DNA of 9,534 bases, from contig CALJRU010000022.1 of NCBI GenBank assembly GCA_937976375.1, positions 1-9,534 on the forward strand, read 5' to 3'. This stretch comes from an uncultured Peptococcaceae bacterium (lineage in GTDB: Bacteria > Bacillota > Peptococcia > Peptococcales > Peptococcaceae). Under the pieces are notes generated by a model. It did not search any database. It saw nothing but the letters and a program-made list of their open reading frames with translations, and was not told the origin of the DNA. Made by a program: the position numbers and the translations under genes. Positions 1 to 5,409 of the stretch are shown here, piece after piece. Every line of letters begins with the position of its first letter. Position 1 is the stretch's first letter.

Positions 1-108
1 GTTGTAATCGGTGCGCGGGCGGTTGCCATTGAGCGGGTCGCCGTTGGCGTTGGCGCGGTCTACGCTTAAAAGAGCAACAAAATCAATTTTATGCTGTAAC
101 TGTGTCAT
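1..108 (-). CDS. cas7c: Cas7c (Csd2), Cascade backbone subunit, N-terminal fragment
   Basis: Only the first 36 codons are present; the gene runs off the left edge. The N-terminus carries the motif NANGDPLNGNRPR (residues 20-32), the hallmark start of type I-C Cas7 (Csd2/CT1132 family), after a beta strand KIDFVALLSV. Cas7 is the RRM-fold protein that polymerises along the crRNA spacer and forms the Cascade backbone. The ATG at 108 sits 7 nt after GGAGG (116-120), which lies inside the last codons of cas8c; only 2 nt separate the cas8c stop from this start, so the two genes are translationally coupled. The family is normally about 280-300 aa, so most of it is outside the window, followed in typical I-C loci by cas4, cas1, cas2 and the array. 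Confidence 0.93.
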   Translation of the reverse strand, partial: MTQLQHKIDFVALLSVDRANANGDPLNGNRPRTDYN

Positions 109-110
109 GA

Positions 111-494
111 TTATTCCTCCGTTTTTTCTGATTGTGGTTGATAAAGCGCCTGCTGCTGCAAATAATAGCCCATCAAGTAAGTTTCTTTCAGCGGGCGGTT
201 CAAAGCATCGTCGCTCAGCCCCAGGCCATCGATGTGGCCAAGAATTTCTTCGAGCAATTTTTCATACTTGATTTTCGCGCCATAAGACAGTTTCGATAAA
301 TACGGCACCCGCACACGTTCATAGATGGTTTGAAAGGTTTGAAACGGTCTCCGCACATAAATCGATAAGAGCCGAATGGCGTTGGTCTCGCGGGTGTCGT
401 CCTTTGTGTAGTTGTCTTTTTCTATTTTATCCAGTACGGCCAGCAAACGCCCGAACTGATAGCTTCTGTCTGCTTTTTCAATGTCTAAAGCCAT
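111..494 (-). CDS. cas11c: Cas11c small subunit from an internal start within cas8c
   Basis: An in-frame internal ATG at 494 lies 8 nt downstream of AAGGAGG (503-509), a perfect anti-16S match with ideal spacing. It would yield a 127-aa, mainly helical protein starting MALDIEKADRSYQFGRLLAV and ending with the same stop as Cas8c. It is established that type I-C, I-B and I-D Cascades obtain their small subunit (Cas11) by internal translation of the large-subunit gene, and the product usually begins at a sequence of this kind. Cas11 forms the inner belly filament that stabilises crRNA and the displaced DNA strand. The size and location fit. No separate cas11 gene exists in the visible operon, so this start is probably required for a working complex. 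Actual initiation is inferred, not seen. Confidence 0.85.
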   Translation of the reverse strand: MALDIEKADRSYQFGRLLAVLDKIEKDNYTKDDTRETNAIRLLSIYVRRPFQTFQTIYERVRVPYLSKLSYGAKIKYEKLLEEILGHIDGLGLSDDALNRPLKETYLMGYYLQQQALYQPQSEKTEE

Positions 495-1883
495 GCTCCA
501 TTCCTCCTTCATATCGCTGCGATGTTTTCTCACCACGGCACAGGCCACAAACAAAATCTGCCGCCACACCCGCCAGTCGTAGGCCTGGGGCATCGACGCC
601 CGCTGCACCAGGGCGCGCAGAATGTCCGTTGGCATTTTTGCGCGATTCAGGCGGCAGGCCAACAGCCGCTGCATCTGCTGGCGAAGCACACGGTCGTCGG
701 TTTTCAAACGCTCGCCCTGCTGGGTGCCAAAGGCACACTGCACAATCTGCCACAACGCTGGCGACTGAATGCCAAACTGGTTGTTTTCCCAAGCGCAGGT
801 GTTGTCCCAGTCGTAAAGCCGCTGCAAAAAGTCCGAACTGCGCAGCTCGTTGTAATAGGTCATCGCCAATCGCCCGCTGGTGGCGGCGTCAAAAGCGGCA
901 ATCACAACGCCATCGGTCGGTGCCAGGGTGGTCTGCCAGCCGGACAGCGTATCTCGCAGTTGCTTGCTGTAATCTTCCGGGGTAGCGATGACCGCATCAA
1001 CACCAGACAACAGCGACTTGAGGGTGTTCGGCAATTTTTTCGTCTTTGGGTTCCAGCAGATAAAGGTGCGGCCGCCAACGGTTTCGCCTTGATTTTCAAT
1101 AAGCCATCGCAGGGCGCTGTGCGCCTTTTGCGACGCCTCGTAGCTGATCGACGCTGCCTGCTCTGGCTCGCTGAATCGCCCGCGGTAGGTGAACCCTGTG
1201 GCATCGTTGGCCGAGATCAATTTTGCGTTCCCATAGACTGAAACGATGCCTTTCGGATGCTGCATCGCCGCGCGGGCCTGTTGACCGGTGATCATGCAGA
1301 CCGTTTTCGGCGCGTTGTCCGACAAGCTCTCATAAAAATGGATAAACGCCTGAAACAACGTCGGATCGGTCCAGCAGGCGTCATTGGTGTCGCTGTTTTG
1401 CACGCGCCAGCGCACCAGAAGCTTTTCGTCTTTCGGCTGGTGGTTGTCCTTCAGCTCGATGACGCCGGCATTGGCCAGGTCGCTCAGAATGGTGCCGCCT
1501 TTCACGTAGGCCAGCACCGCCTGCACTGTGGGATGGGTGTAAGGCGACGCCGCCCATTGTTCCAACTGGTCCAAATACGCCGCATGTTTTTTATCGTTAT
1601 ACGGCGCCACATAGCACAGCTGGTCGCACAAAGGATGGGCACAGACGCCGCTCGTTCGGCCTGATGAGCTTTCCGTCACAGGAATGATGATCTTCGGCTC
1701 GTCCCTGTCCACCGTGCACCCGGAAACAAAATGTCCGTCCTTGTCCAAGGTGATCTCCAAATCGGCGCGCGTGATCATGTGCGACACCGGTGCCAGCACC
1801 GTCTGGCCGTCCCTCAGCTGACCCACATAGCCTTGAGCCTGCAAATCGTCGTAGGTTGCGACCGCTTGCTGCAAAAGTCCCAT
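111..1883 (-). CDS. cas8c: Cas8c (Csd1), large subunit of type I-C Cascade
   Basis: A 590-aa protein of the Csd1/Cas8c family, which in type I-C complexes recognises the PAM and helps open target DNA. Family signatures include the N-terminal region around residues 35-105, with ITLDKDGHF and IIIPVTESSSGR, then HPLCDQLCYV, and the helical C-terminus that becomes Cas11c. The ATG at 1883 is chosen because it sits 7 nt after GGAGG (1892-1896), the same spacing as in cas5c and cas7c; a GTG one codon upstream (1886) would be only 4 nt from it. The start overlaps the cas5c stop as TGATG. The length is usual for the family (about 550-620 aa). An internal ribosome binding site near the 3' end makes this a two-product gene (see Cas11c). 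No frameshift or stop is seen, so the gene looks intact. Confidence 0.95.
   Translation of the reverse strand: MGLLQQAVATYDDLQAQGYVGQLRDGQTVLAPVSHMITRADLEITLDKDGHFVSGCTVDRDEPKIIIPVTESSSGRTSGVCAHPLCDQLCYVAPYNDKKHAAYLDQLEQWAASPYTHPTVQAVLAYVKGGTILSDLANAGVIELKDNHQPKDEKLLVRWRVQNSDTNDACWTDPTLFQAFIHFYESLSDNAPKTVCMITGQQARAAMQHPKGIVSVYGNAKLISANDATGFTYRGRFSEPEQAASISYEASQKAHSALRWLIENQGETVGGRTFICWNPKTKKLPNTLKSLLSGVDAVIATPEDYSKQLRDTLSGWQTTLAPTDGVVIAAFDAATSGRLAMTYYNELRSSDFLQRLYDWDNTCAWENNQFGIQSPALWQIVQCAFGTQQGERLKTDDRVLRQQMQRLLACRLNRAKMPTDILRALVQRASMPQAYDWRVWRQILFVACAVVRKHRSDMKEEWSMALDIEKADRSYQFGRLLAVLDKIEKDNYTKDDTRETNAIRLLSIYVRRPFQTFQTIYERVRVPYLSKLSYGAKIKYEKLLEEILGHIDGLGLSDDALNRPLKETYLMGYYLQQQALYQPQSEKTEE
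503..509 (-). promoter_or_regulatory. Internal Shine-Dalgarno for Cas11c
   Basis: AAGGAGG read on the minus strand inside the cas8c coding sequence (codons for KEE), followed by the 8-nt spacer aatggagc and ATG. It is as strong as, or stronger than, the ribosome binding sites of the operon's primary genes, which argues that it is selected rather than a by-product of Lys-Glu codons. Confidence 0.82.
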
Positions 1884-2617
1884 CACTGCACCTCCTCAAA
1901 TTCGTCCAGACCGCAGAAATTGCCGTGTTCCTGGCCGAAAGGCTTCATCGTCATTTCGCGCACCACCCGCTGCAGAGGGCAGTCTTCCGGCCGCGGGAAG
2001 GTGATGATCCCTTTTTTCATGACCGGCTGCCAGTAGCGAATGGTCATCTTGCCCTGGGTGTCCTCAGAATAGGCCTCATCAGGGTAGGTGATGCCATGCA
2101 CCATCAGGCCAAAGGCCAGCTCCGGCAAATCGTCGTAGGCTCCCTCGCCTTCGCCAAACACGCACGGTGTCACATAGCCCTGACACTCGCGCGTGCCGAG
2201 AAAGACATCGCGCCGCCCGCCTTTGCGAATCATGCGCTTAGCCATCTCGTGGTGCTTGTTTTCATTGCGGTCCTGGTCCAGCTCCGGCCTGTTCTCGTTC
2301 CACTCGAAATGGGCGCGCACCTGATAACGGCAATCTTTCAAATAAGTGTAATAGGCCAAATCGTTGCCCCCGCTGTATTTGATCGGACGCATGCCCTTGA
2401 CCTCCGTCTGAATCGGATTCATGATACGCACCGCATCAATGATCCATATCAACGTCGGCTTCCAATACACCGACATCAACATGCCTTTGAGGGCTTCGTA
2501 TGTGGGCACCTGATAGGTTGATTTTTCACCGCCAATGCGCAGCATCGGGTCGGAAAACAACCCATAGTCGCCCGTCACCTCAAACTCAACAATATTGGGA
2601 TAAATGGTATTTTTCAT
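1883..2617 (-). CDS. cas5c: Cas5c (Cas5d), crRNA-processing endoribonuclease of type I-C
   Basis: A 244-aa RAMP protein of the Cas5d/Csd family. In type I-C, which lacks Cas6, this protein cuts pre-crRNA at the 3' base of the repeat hairpin and stays bound to the 5' handle. Family blocks are visible: VEFEVTGDYGLFSDP (10-24), QVPTYEALKGML (36-47), VYWKPT (50-55) and FEWNENRP, NENKHH (104-123), then GTRECQGYV. Y51, K121 and H122 line up, with a constant offset, with the Tyr46-Lys116-His117 catalytic triad described for the Bacillus halodurans enzyme, so the nuclease should be active. The ATG at 2617 is preferred because GGAGG lies 7 nt upstream; the GTG at 2623 is only 1 nt from it. The gap to the cas3 stop is 2 nt and the stop overlaps the cas8c ATG, which indicates coupled translation. 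Confidence 0.96.
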   Translation of the reverse strand: MKNTIYPNIVEFEVTGDYGLFSDPMLRIGGEKSTYQVPTYEALKGMLMSVYWKPTLIWIIDAVRIMNPIQTEVKGMRPIKYSGGNDLAYYTYLKDCRYQVRAHFEWNENRPELDQDRNENKHHEMAKRMIRKGGRRDVFLGTRECQGYVTPCVFGEGEGAYDDLPELAFGLMVHGITYPDEAYSEDTQGKMTIRYWQPVMKKGIITFPRPEDCPLQRVVREMTMKPFGQEHGNFCGLDEFEEVQ

Positions 2618-2619
2618 CG

Positions 2620-4989
2620 TCACACCTCCAAAAAAGGTTGTTCATTGCTTTCCAGAACCCCCAGGCAGTCGTCATAGGCCGCCTCGGACAGCACCAGCAC
2701 ACCATGCACCTCGCGCACAAGGGTGCTCAGCCGCTCGCGCTGATAGGCATAGAGCGCGGCGGTGTAGGGCTTGGCACGCTCGCTCCACGCCCTGAGATAG
2801 GCCGGGCTTGGCTGGGCTTCGTGCTCCAGCTCGGCGATCAGCGCCGCCCCTTCGCCAAAAGGAACGACCACATCCACCGTGTCTTCCGCAAAAACCTGGA
2901 AATAGGCGCCGGCGGTTTTAAACGCCTGATTCAGAAAATAGCGCCCATTGACCGAAGAAAGATGCTTGCGGTTGCTGCCCAAGAGCGAAAATAAGGTGTC
3001 GTTGCCATCAGGAAGGATGCCGTCCTGCACGTTTCCGCCTTCGGCCTGCACCAAGCCGTAAAGCTTTTGATAGTACCACTGAATGGCGCCCTCGGAACTC
3101 AGCTGGCCGTCAAAGTCGTCCGGCGCCGCGCGAAACGCCGCCAGCAAGTCTCTACAGGCGACCTTCTCGCGCTGAATATCCGGCAGCTTCCCTAAGTGTT
3201 CGTCGCTGCATGCAATCACATAGACCGGTGCCAGCGCGGCACGCTCGCCGTTGCGATTGCAGCGACCGGCTGCCTGCACCACATGGTCCATCCCAGCCAA
3301 AAGGCGCACCACACAGGCGAAGGAACTATCCACGCCCGCTTCGATCACCTGTGTCGACACACAGACCACGCGCCTGCGCCCCTCTTTCAGCGCCGCATAA
3401 AGCGCCTCCAGCGTCTGCGCACGATGGGCCTTGCACATAGCCGCCGAAAGATGAAACACCTCGTCGCCCCTGTCCTTCAGGGCTTGATACAACTGCGCCG
3501 CTTGCGCTTTCTTGTTGCACACCACCAGCACGCTTGGCGCCTGGGCCGTCAAGGCCGCCACATAATCCGGCAGCTCATCCAGGCGTTTGGCACCAGCGTC
3601 AATCATCTCAGTGCGTGCAAAGGCGCGCCAGAGCTCCTCCTGATAAGGAACCACATCACCCACCGTGTCCAGCATTGGGTGCGCCGCTTTTTCAAAGCAA
3701 GGCTGCGTCGCCGAACACAAGAGGAACGTTGTCCCGCACACCTGCGATAGAAAATTGACTGCCATATTAAACAGCGACAGCTTATTCATCGGCACGCTCT
3801 GCACCTCATCGATCACAACCACCGCGTTGCTCAGCGCGTGAAACCGGCGCACGTTGCTCGTCTGTCCCTTAAACAGCGTATTCAGAAGCTGCACCATGGT
3901 GGTAATGATGACCGGCTTCTGCCAGTTTTCCATGGCCAGCTCGCGCGGGTCCAGGGCGTCCTTTGTAGCCTGCGCCGCAATCACATTGGAATGATGCTCC
4001 AAAATCAGCCCATCGTCACCGATATAGTCCCGCACAATGGCGGCGTTCTGGTCAAGAATCGCCAGCAGCGGTGTCACAAAAATAATCCGTTCTTTCTGCC
4101 ATTTTTTCGCATGGGCCAGCGCATAGCGCAGCGCGCTCAGGGTTTTGCCGCCGCCGGTCGGCACATTGAGGCGATACACGCCGCTATCCTTGTCAGCCCC
4201 TGCGCGGCACTGCGCCGAAATATCCGTGCGTGCCCGCTGAATCGGCGTGACCTGCGCAAAGCCCGCCAGCTTTTTCTCCATATAAACCAGCCGCTGAGCC
4301 CAAACATCGGCGTCCACCGGCACGTATGTCTGAAACGCCTCACCATTCATAAAGGCCGCCGTGTCGCTGCGGTCGCCATCGATCACCGCCGACAGCACCA
4401 GCCGCGCCAAAAGGCCGAAGTACACATTGATCTCGTCGCCTTCTGGGTCCTCGCTGCGCTGCTGCATCGCCGAAAACGTGGCCAGATGAGCCGCAATTTC
4501 TGCATTCGCCTGCTGGAACAGCGCCTTCACTTCCGCCTCGCCGGCACAGGCTGCCAAAAAGTTCTCCACACTCTCTGCGTAGCCAATGCCTTCTTTATGC
4601 AGCCGATGGTCAAAGCCCAGCGCATTGTCCAGCGAAAGTGCATCAAAAAGCCCATGATGCGCGCCAATGGCGTAAGCCACCACCTCTGCCGTCAAATCCT
4701 CGAGCGACGCTGCCTGCGCGCCATGAAACGTCTGCAGCATATAACGGCAGCCTGCAAAGGTGTGATTCACCGAGCCGCGCTTTGCCGTGTCGCCCGCCGC
4801 CAGATACGCCTGAAAGGCGTTTTTGCACTTGCCCATATCGTGGAGCAGGCCTGCCAGATACCCTACCTGACCAAGGCCGCACGCCGCCAGACAGTCGCAC
4901 GCATACACCGCCGTATTCCGGCAGTGATCCGCCAACGCCTGCCGTGCGACACTGCCATCTTCCAACACACGCTGATGCGCCAAGAACAT
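2620..4989 (-). CDS. cas3: Cas3 helicase-nuclease (type I-C, HD domain at N-terminus)
   Basis: A 789-aa Cas3 that Cascade recruits to nick, unwind and degrade target DNA. The N-terminal HD nuclease has H22, the H50-D51 pair in LLHDMGK, H76 and H111-H112 (GAHHG). The superfamily 2 helicase follows: Walker A VPTGGGKT (276-283), TPLLAILDQ (306-314), DEVQ (394-397, the DExx box), SAT (426-428), STQVIEAGVD (545-554) and QAAGRCNRNG (572-581). The C-terminal 200 residues form the Cas3-specific tail. All catalytic motifs are present, so it looks functional. The ATG at 4989 lies 9 nt after AAAGGAGG; a GTG at 4995 would be only 3 nt from it. It is the first gene of the operon, behind a consensus promoter at 5014-5041, with a leader of only about 18 nt. 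Confidence 0.97.
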   Translation of the reverse strand: MFLAHQRVLEDGSVARQALADHCRNTAVYACDCLAACGLGQVGYLAGLLHDMGKCKNAFQAYLAAGDTAKRGSVNHTFAGCRYMLQTFHGAQAASLEDLTAEVVAYAIGAHHGLFDALSLDNALGFDHRLHKEGIGYAESVENFLAACAGEAEVKALFQQANAEIAAHLATFSAMQQRSEDPEGDEINVYFGLLARLVLSAVIDGDRSDTAAFMNGEAFQTYVPVDADVWAQRLVYMEKKLAGFAQVTPIQRARTDISAQCRAGADKDSGVYRLNVPTGGGKTLSALRYALAHAKKWQKERIIFVTPLLAILDQNAAIVRDYIGDDGLILEHHSNVIAAQATKDALDPRELAMENWQKPVIITTMVQLLNTLFKGQTSNVRRFHALSNAVVVIDEVQSVPMNKLSLFNMAVNFLSQVCGTTFLLCSATQPCFEKAAHPMLDTVGDVVPYQEELWRAFARTEMIDAGAKRLDELPDYVAALTAQAPSVLVVCNKKAQAAQLYQALKDRGDEVFHLSAAMCKAHRAQTLEALYAALKEGRRRVVCVSTQVIEAGVDSSFACVVRLLAGMDHVVQAAGRCNRNGERAALAPVYVIACSDEHLGKLPDIQREKVACRDLLAAFRAAPDDFDGQLSSEGAIQWYYQKLYGLVQAEGGNVQDGILPDGNDTLFSLLGSNRKHLSSVNGRYFLNQAFKTAGAYFQVFAEDTVDVVVPFGEGAALIAELEHEAQPSPAYLRAWSERAKPYTAALYAYQRERLSTLVREVHGVLVLSEAAYDDCLGVLESNEQPFLEV

Positions 4990-5009
4990 GTTCACGCACC
5001 TCCTTTATC

Positions 5010-5030
5010 TTCTATTATAGAGTTTACTTA
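5010..5030 (+). promoter_or_regulatory. PAM plus partial protospacer in the cas promoter (CreR target)
   Basis: On the plus strand TTC (5010-5012) is followed at once by TATTATAGAGTTTACTTA (5013-5030). The pseudo-spacer of the neighbouring minus-strand RNA starts TATTAAAGAGTGTACTTA. Identity is 16 of 18, with mismatches only at positions 6 and 12; from position 19 on the match is lost (one chance identity up to 26). TTC is the well-known type I-C PAM and is on the correct (5') side. The site spans the -10 box and the spacer toward -35 of the cas3 promoter. Inferred role: docking site for Cascade carrying this RNA, blocking RNA polymerase. Confidence 0.85.
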
Positions 5031-5041
5031 AAGTTTGTCAA
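5014..5041 (-). promoter_or_regulatory. Perfect-consensus sigma-A promoter of the cas operon
   Basis: On the minus strand, TTGACA (5041-5036), 16 nt, then TATAAT (5019-5014). Both boxes match the housekeeping consensus at six of six positions. Transcription should start near 5007, just before the AAAGGAGG of cas3. Such a strong core promoter would normally need a repressor; the pseudo-spacer of the adjacent small RNA matches exactly this stretch. Confidence 0.92.
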
Positions 5042-5047
5042 CAGTGC

Positions 5048-5089
5048 AAAAGAAAAAGCCCGCGAGCGACACATCGCTCACAGGCTTTT
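5048..5089 (-). terminator. Intrinsic terminator of the CreR-like RNA
   Basis: In minus-strand RNA AAAAGCC-UGU-GAGCGA (5089-5074) pairs with UCGCUC-GCG-GGCUUUU (5069-5054), loop UGUG, giving 16 continuous pairs including two U-G wobbles. UUUUUCUUUU follows. Read from the plus strand those wobbles become C-A mismatches and the T tract is poor, so it acts for leftward transcription. It ends 7 nt before the -35 box of cas3, insulating the cas operon. Confidence 0.87.
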
Positions 5090-5092
5090 GTG

Positions 5093-5119
5093 CGAACCCA
5101 ATGACCGGCATTCGGTTCG
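5093..5119 (-). other. Third hairpin in the CreR-like RNA
   Basis: Arms CGAACC (5119-5114) and GGTTCG (5098-5093) enclose a G-G mismatch and the inner pairs AATG (5112-5109) with CATT (5103-5100), loop CCGGT. It lies between pseudo-repeat 2 and the terminator. No function is recognised; it may protect or space the 3' end. Confidence 0.6.
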
Positions 5120-5122
5120 TTT

Positions 5123-5147
5123 TCTCACCTCCACATGGAGGCGAGAC
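5123..5147 (-). repeat. Pseudo-repeat 2 of the CreR-like RNA
   Basis: GTC followed by stem arms TCTCGCCTCC (5146-5137) and GGAGGTGAGA (5132-5123), loop ATGT; nine Watson-Crick pairs and one G-U. It begins like a type I-C repeat (GTC plus immediate GC-rich stem) and shares GTCT and TGAGAA with pseudo-repeat 1, but is followed by AAACG rather than GTGGATTGAAA, so the Cas5c handle is degenerate. It may supply the 3' hairpin of the mature guide. Confidence 0.72.
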
Positions 5148-5173
5148 GTCATTACTAAGTACACTCTTTAATA
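5148..5173 (-). other. Pseudo-spacer aimed at the cas promoter
   Basis: Runs from the base after GTGGATTGAAAA to the GTC of pseudo-repeat 2: 26 nt, shorter than the 33-36 nt usual for type I-C. Positions 1-18 pair with the cas promoter target except at 6 and 12; positions 19-26 essentially do not. A seed-plus-middle match of this kind would be expected to allow Cascade binding but not full R-loop completion and Cas3 cutting, which is the desired outcome at the host's own promoter. Confidence 0.8.
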
Positions 5174-5211
5174 TTTTCAATCCACTTCTCACACAACGCG
5201 CATGAAAAGAC
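5174..5211 (-). repeat. Pseudo-repeat 1 of the CreR-like RNA
   Basis: Starts GTC (5211-5209); arms TTTTCATGCG (5208-5199) and TGTGTGAGAA (5195-5186) close a 10-bp stem with loop CGT, using four G-U wobbles. GTGGATTGAAAA (5185-5174) follows directly at the 3' base of the stem, the place where Cas5c cuts genuine type I-C repeats, which typically end GTGGATTGAAAN. At 38 nt it is a few nt longer than the usual 32-nt repeat, and the stem sequence has diverged while the handle is kept. Confidence 0.83.
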
Positions 5212-5217
5212 ACTGAT

Positions 5218-5245
5218 AGTATAACACACTTCAACCATACAGCAA
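5218..5245 (-). promoter_or_regulatory. Promoter of the CreR-like RNA
   Basis: Minus strand TATACT (5223-5218) preceded by TGT, an extended -10 element (TGTTATACT). A weak -35, TTGCTG (5245-5240), lies 16 nt upstream. Predicted start near 5211, exactly at the GTC of pseudo-repeat 1. It is clearly weaker in its -35 than the cas promoter. Confidence 0.7.
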
Positions 5246-5307
5246 GCCTAGGTTTTCAAACTGCTACCAATCTTTAATATTTGGATTTTCTTCCCAGCCT
5301 CGTACAT

Positions 5308-5344
5308 GGGCGCCTGCAACAACATGCAGGCACCCTTCTTTTTT
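5308..5344 (+). terminator. Rightward intrinsic terminator with no obvious gene
   Basis: Plus strand GGGC-GCCTGC (5308-5317) pairs with GCAGGC-A-CCC (5326-5335), loop AACAACAT, one internal mismatch, followed by TTCTTTTTT (5336-5344). On the minus strand no T run follows. No plus-strand gene is visible upstream; it faces the stalk-operon terminator and may stop antisense transcription or an unrecognised small RNA. Confidence 0.68.
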
Positions 5345-5346
5345 GC

Positions 5347-5392
5347 AAAGAAAGAGCCCCCGCCGCGCAGGAACGCTCCTGTGCGGCGAGGG
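5347..5392 (-). terminator. Terminator of the stalk-protein operon
   Basis: Minus strand CGCCGC-A-CAGGA (5388-5377) pairs with TCCTG-C-GCGGCG (5372-5361), loop GCGT; outer GGG/CCC pairs extend it, and CTCTTTCTTT follows. It starts 18 nt after the stop of the last stalk gene. Confidence 0.82.
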
Positions 5393-5409
5393 TGAGCATA
5401 GCTGATGTA

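Larger units (their letters stand above)
5048..5211 (-). ncRNA. creR: CreR-like Cas-regulating RNA (degenerate mini-CRISPR)
   Basis: A small RNA of about 164 nt between the cas3 promoter and the stalk operon. In order on the minus strand: repeat-like hairpin (5208-5186) followed by GTGGATTGAAAA (5185-5174), the conserved 3' end of type I-C repeats and source of the crRNA 5' handle; a 26-nt pseudo-spacer (5173-5148); a second repeat-like hairpin starting GTCTC (5147-5123); a third hairpin (5119-5093); and a terminator (5089-5048). An extended -10 promoter lies just upstream, placing the start near 5211, the first base of the pseudo-repeat. Cas5c could mature it to a crRNA-like guide. The first 18 pseudo-spacer bases match the cas promoter next to a TTC PAM. 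CreR RNAs that direct Cascade to repress cas promoters are known in other CRISPR types; assignment here rests on architecture and target match. A decayed array remnant is the main alternative. Confidence 0.85.

Noticed and set aside
522..1241. Long plus-strand frames opposite cas8c, cas3 and cas5c
   Set aside because: They are antisense shadows of GC-rich coding sequence, lack ribosome binding sites and recognisable domains, and conflict with intact Cas proteins.
5101..5205. 34-aa plus-strand frame (MTGIRF start), considered as a CreT-like toxin
   Set aside because: No ribosome binding site, no convincing promoter, and it is simply antisense to the small RNA. No toxin partner of a CreTA pair could be supported.
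5174..5211. A normal CRISPR array upstream of cas3
   Set aside because: Only one handle-bearing repeat is present, the second repeat is degenerate, the spacer is short, and the unit has its own terminator. In type I-C loci the array normally follows cas2, outside this window.
5028..5234. 68-aa minus-strand open frame across the small RNA
   Set aside because: It starts with TTG inside the small RNA's promoter, has no ribosome binding site, and its sequence is explained by RNA hairpins, pseudo-spacer and terminator.
5271..5293. Second Cascade target for the pseudo-spacer
   Set aside because: Positions 1-9 match, but the flanking triplet is AAA rather than TTC, resembling the repeat side; it should not be licensed as a target.
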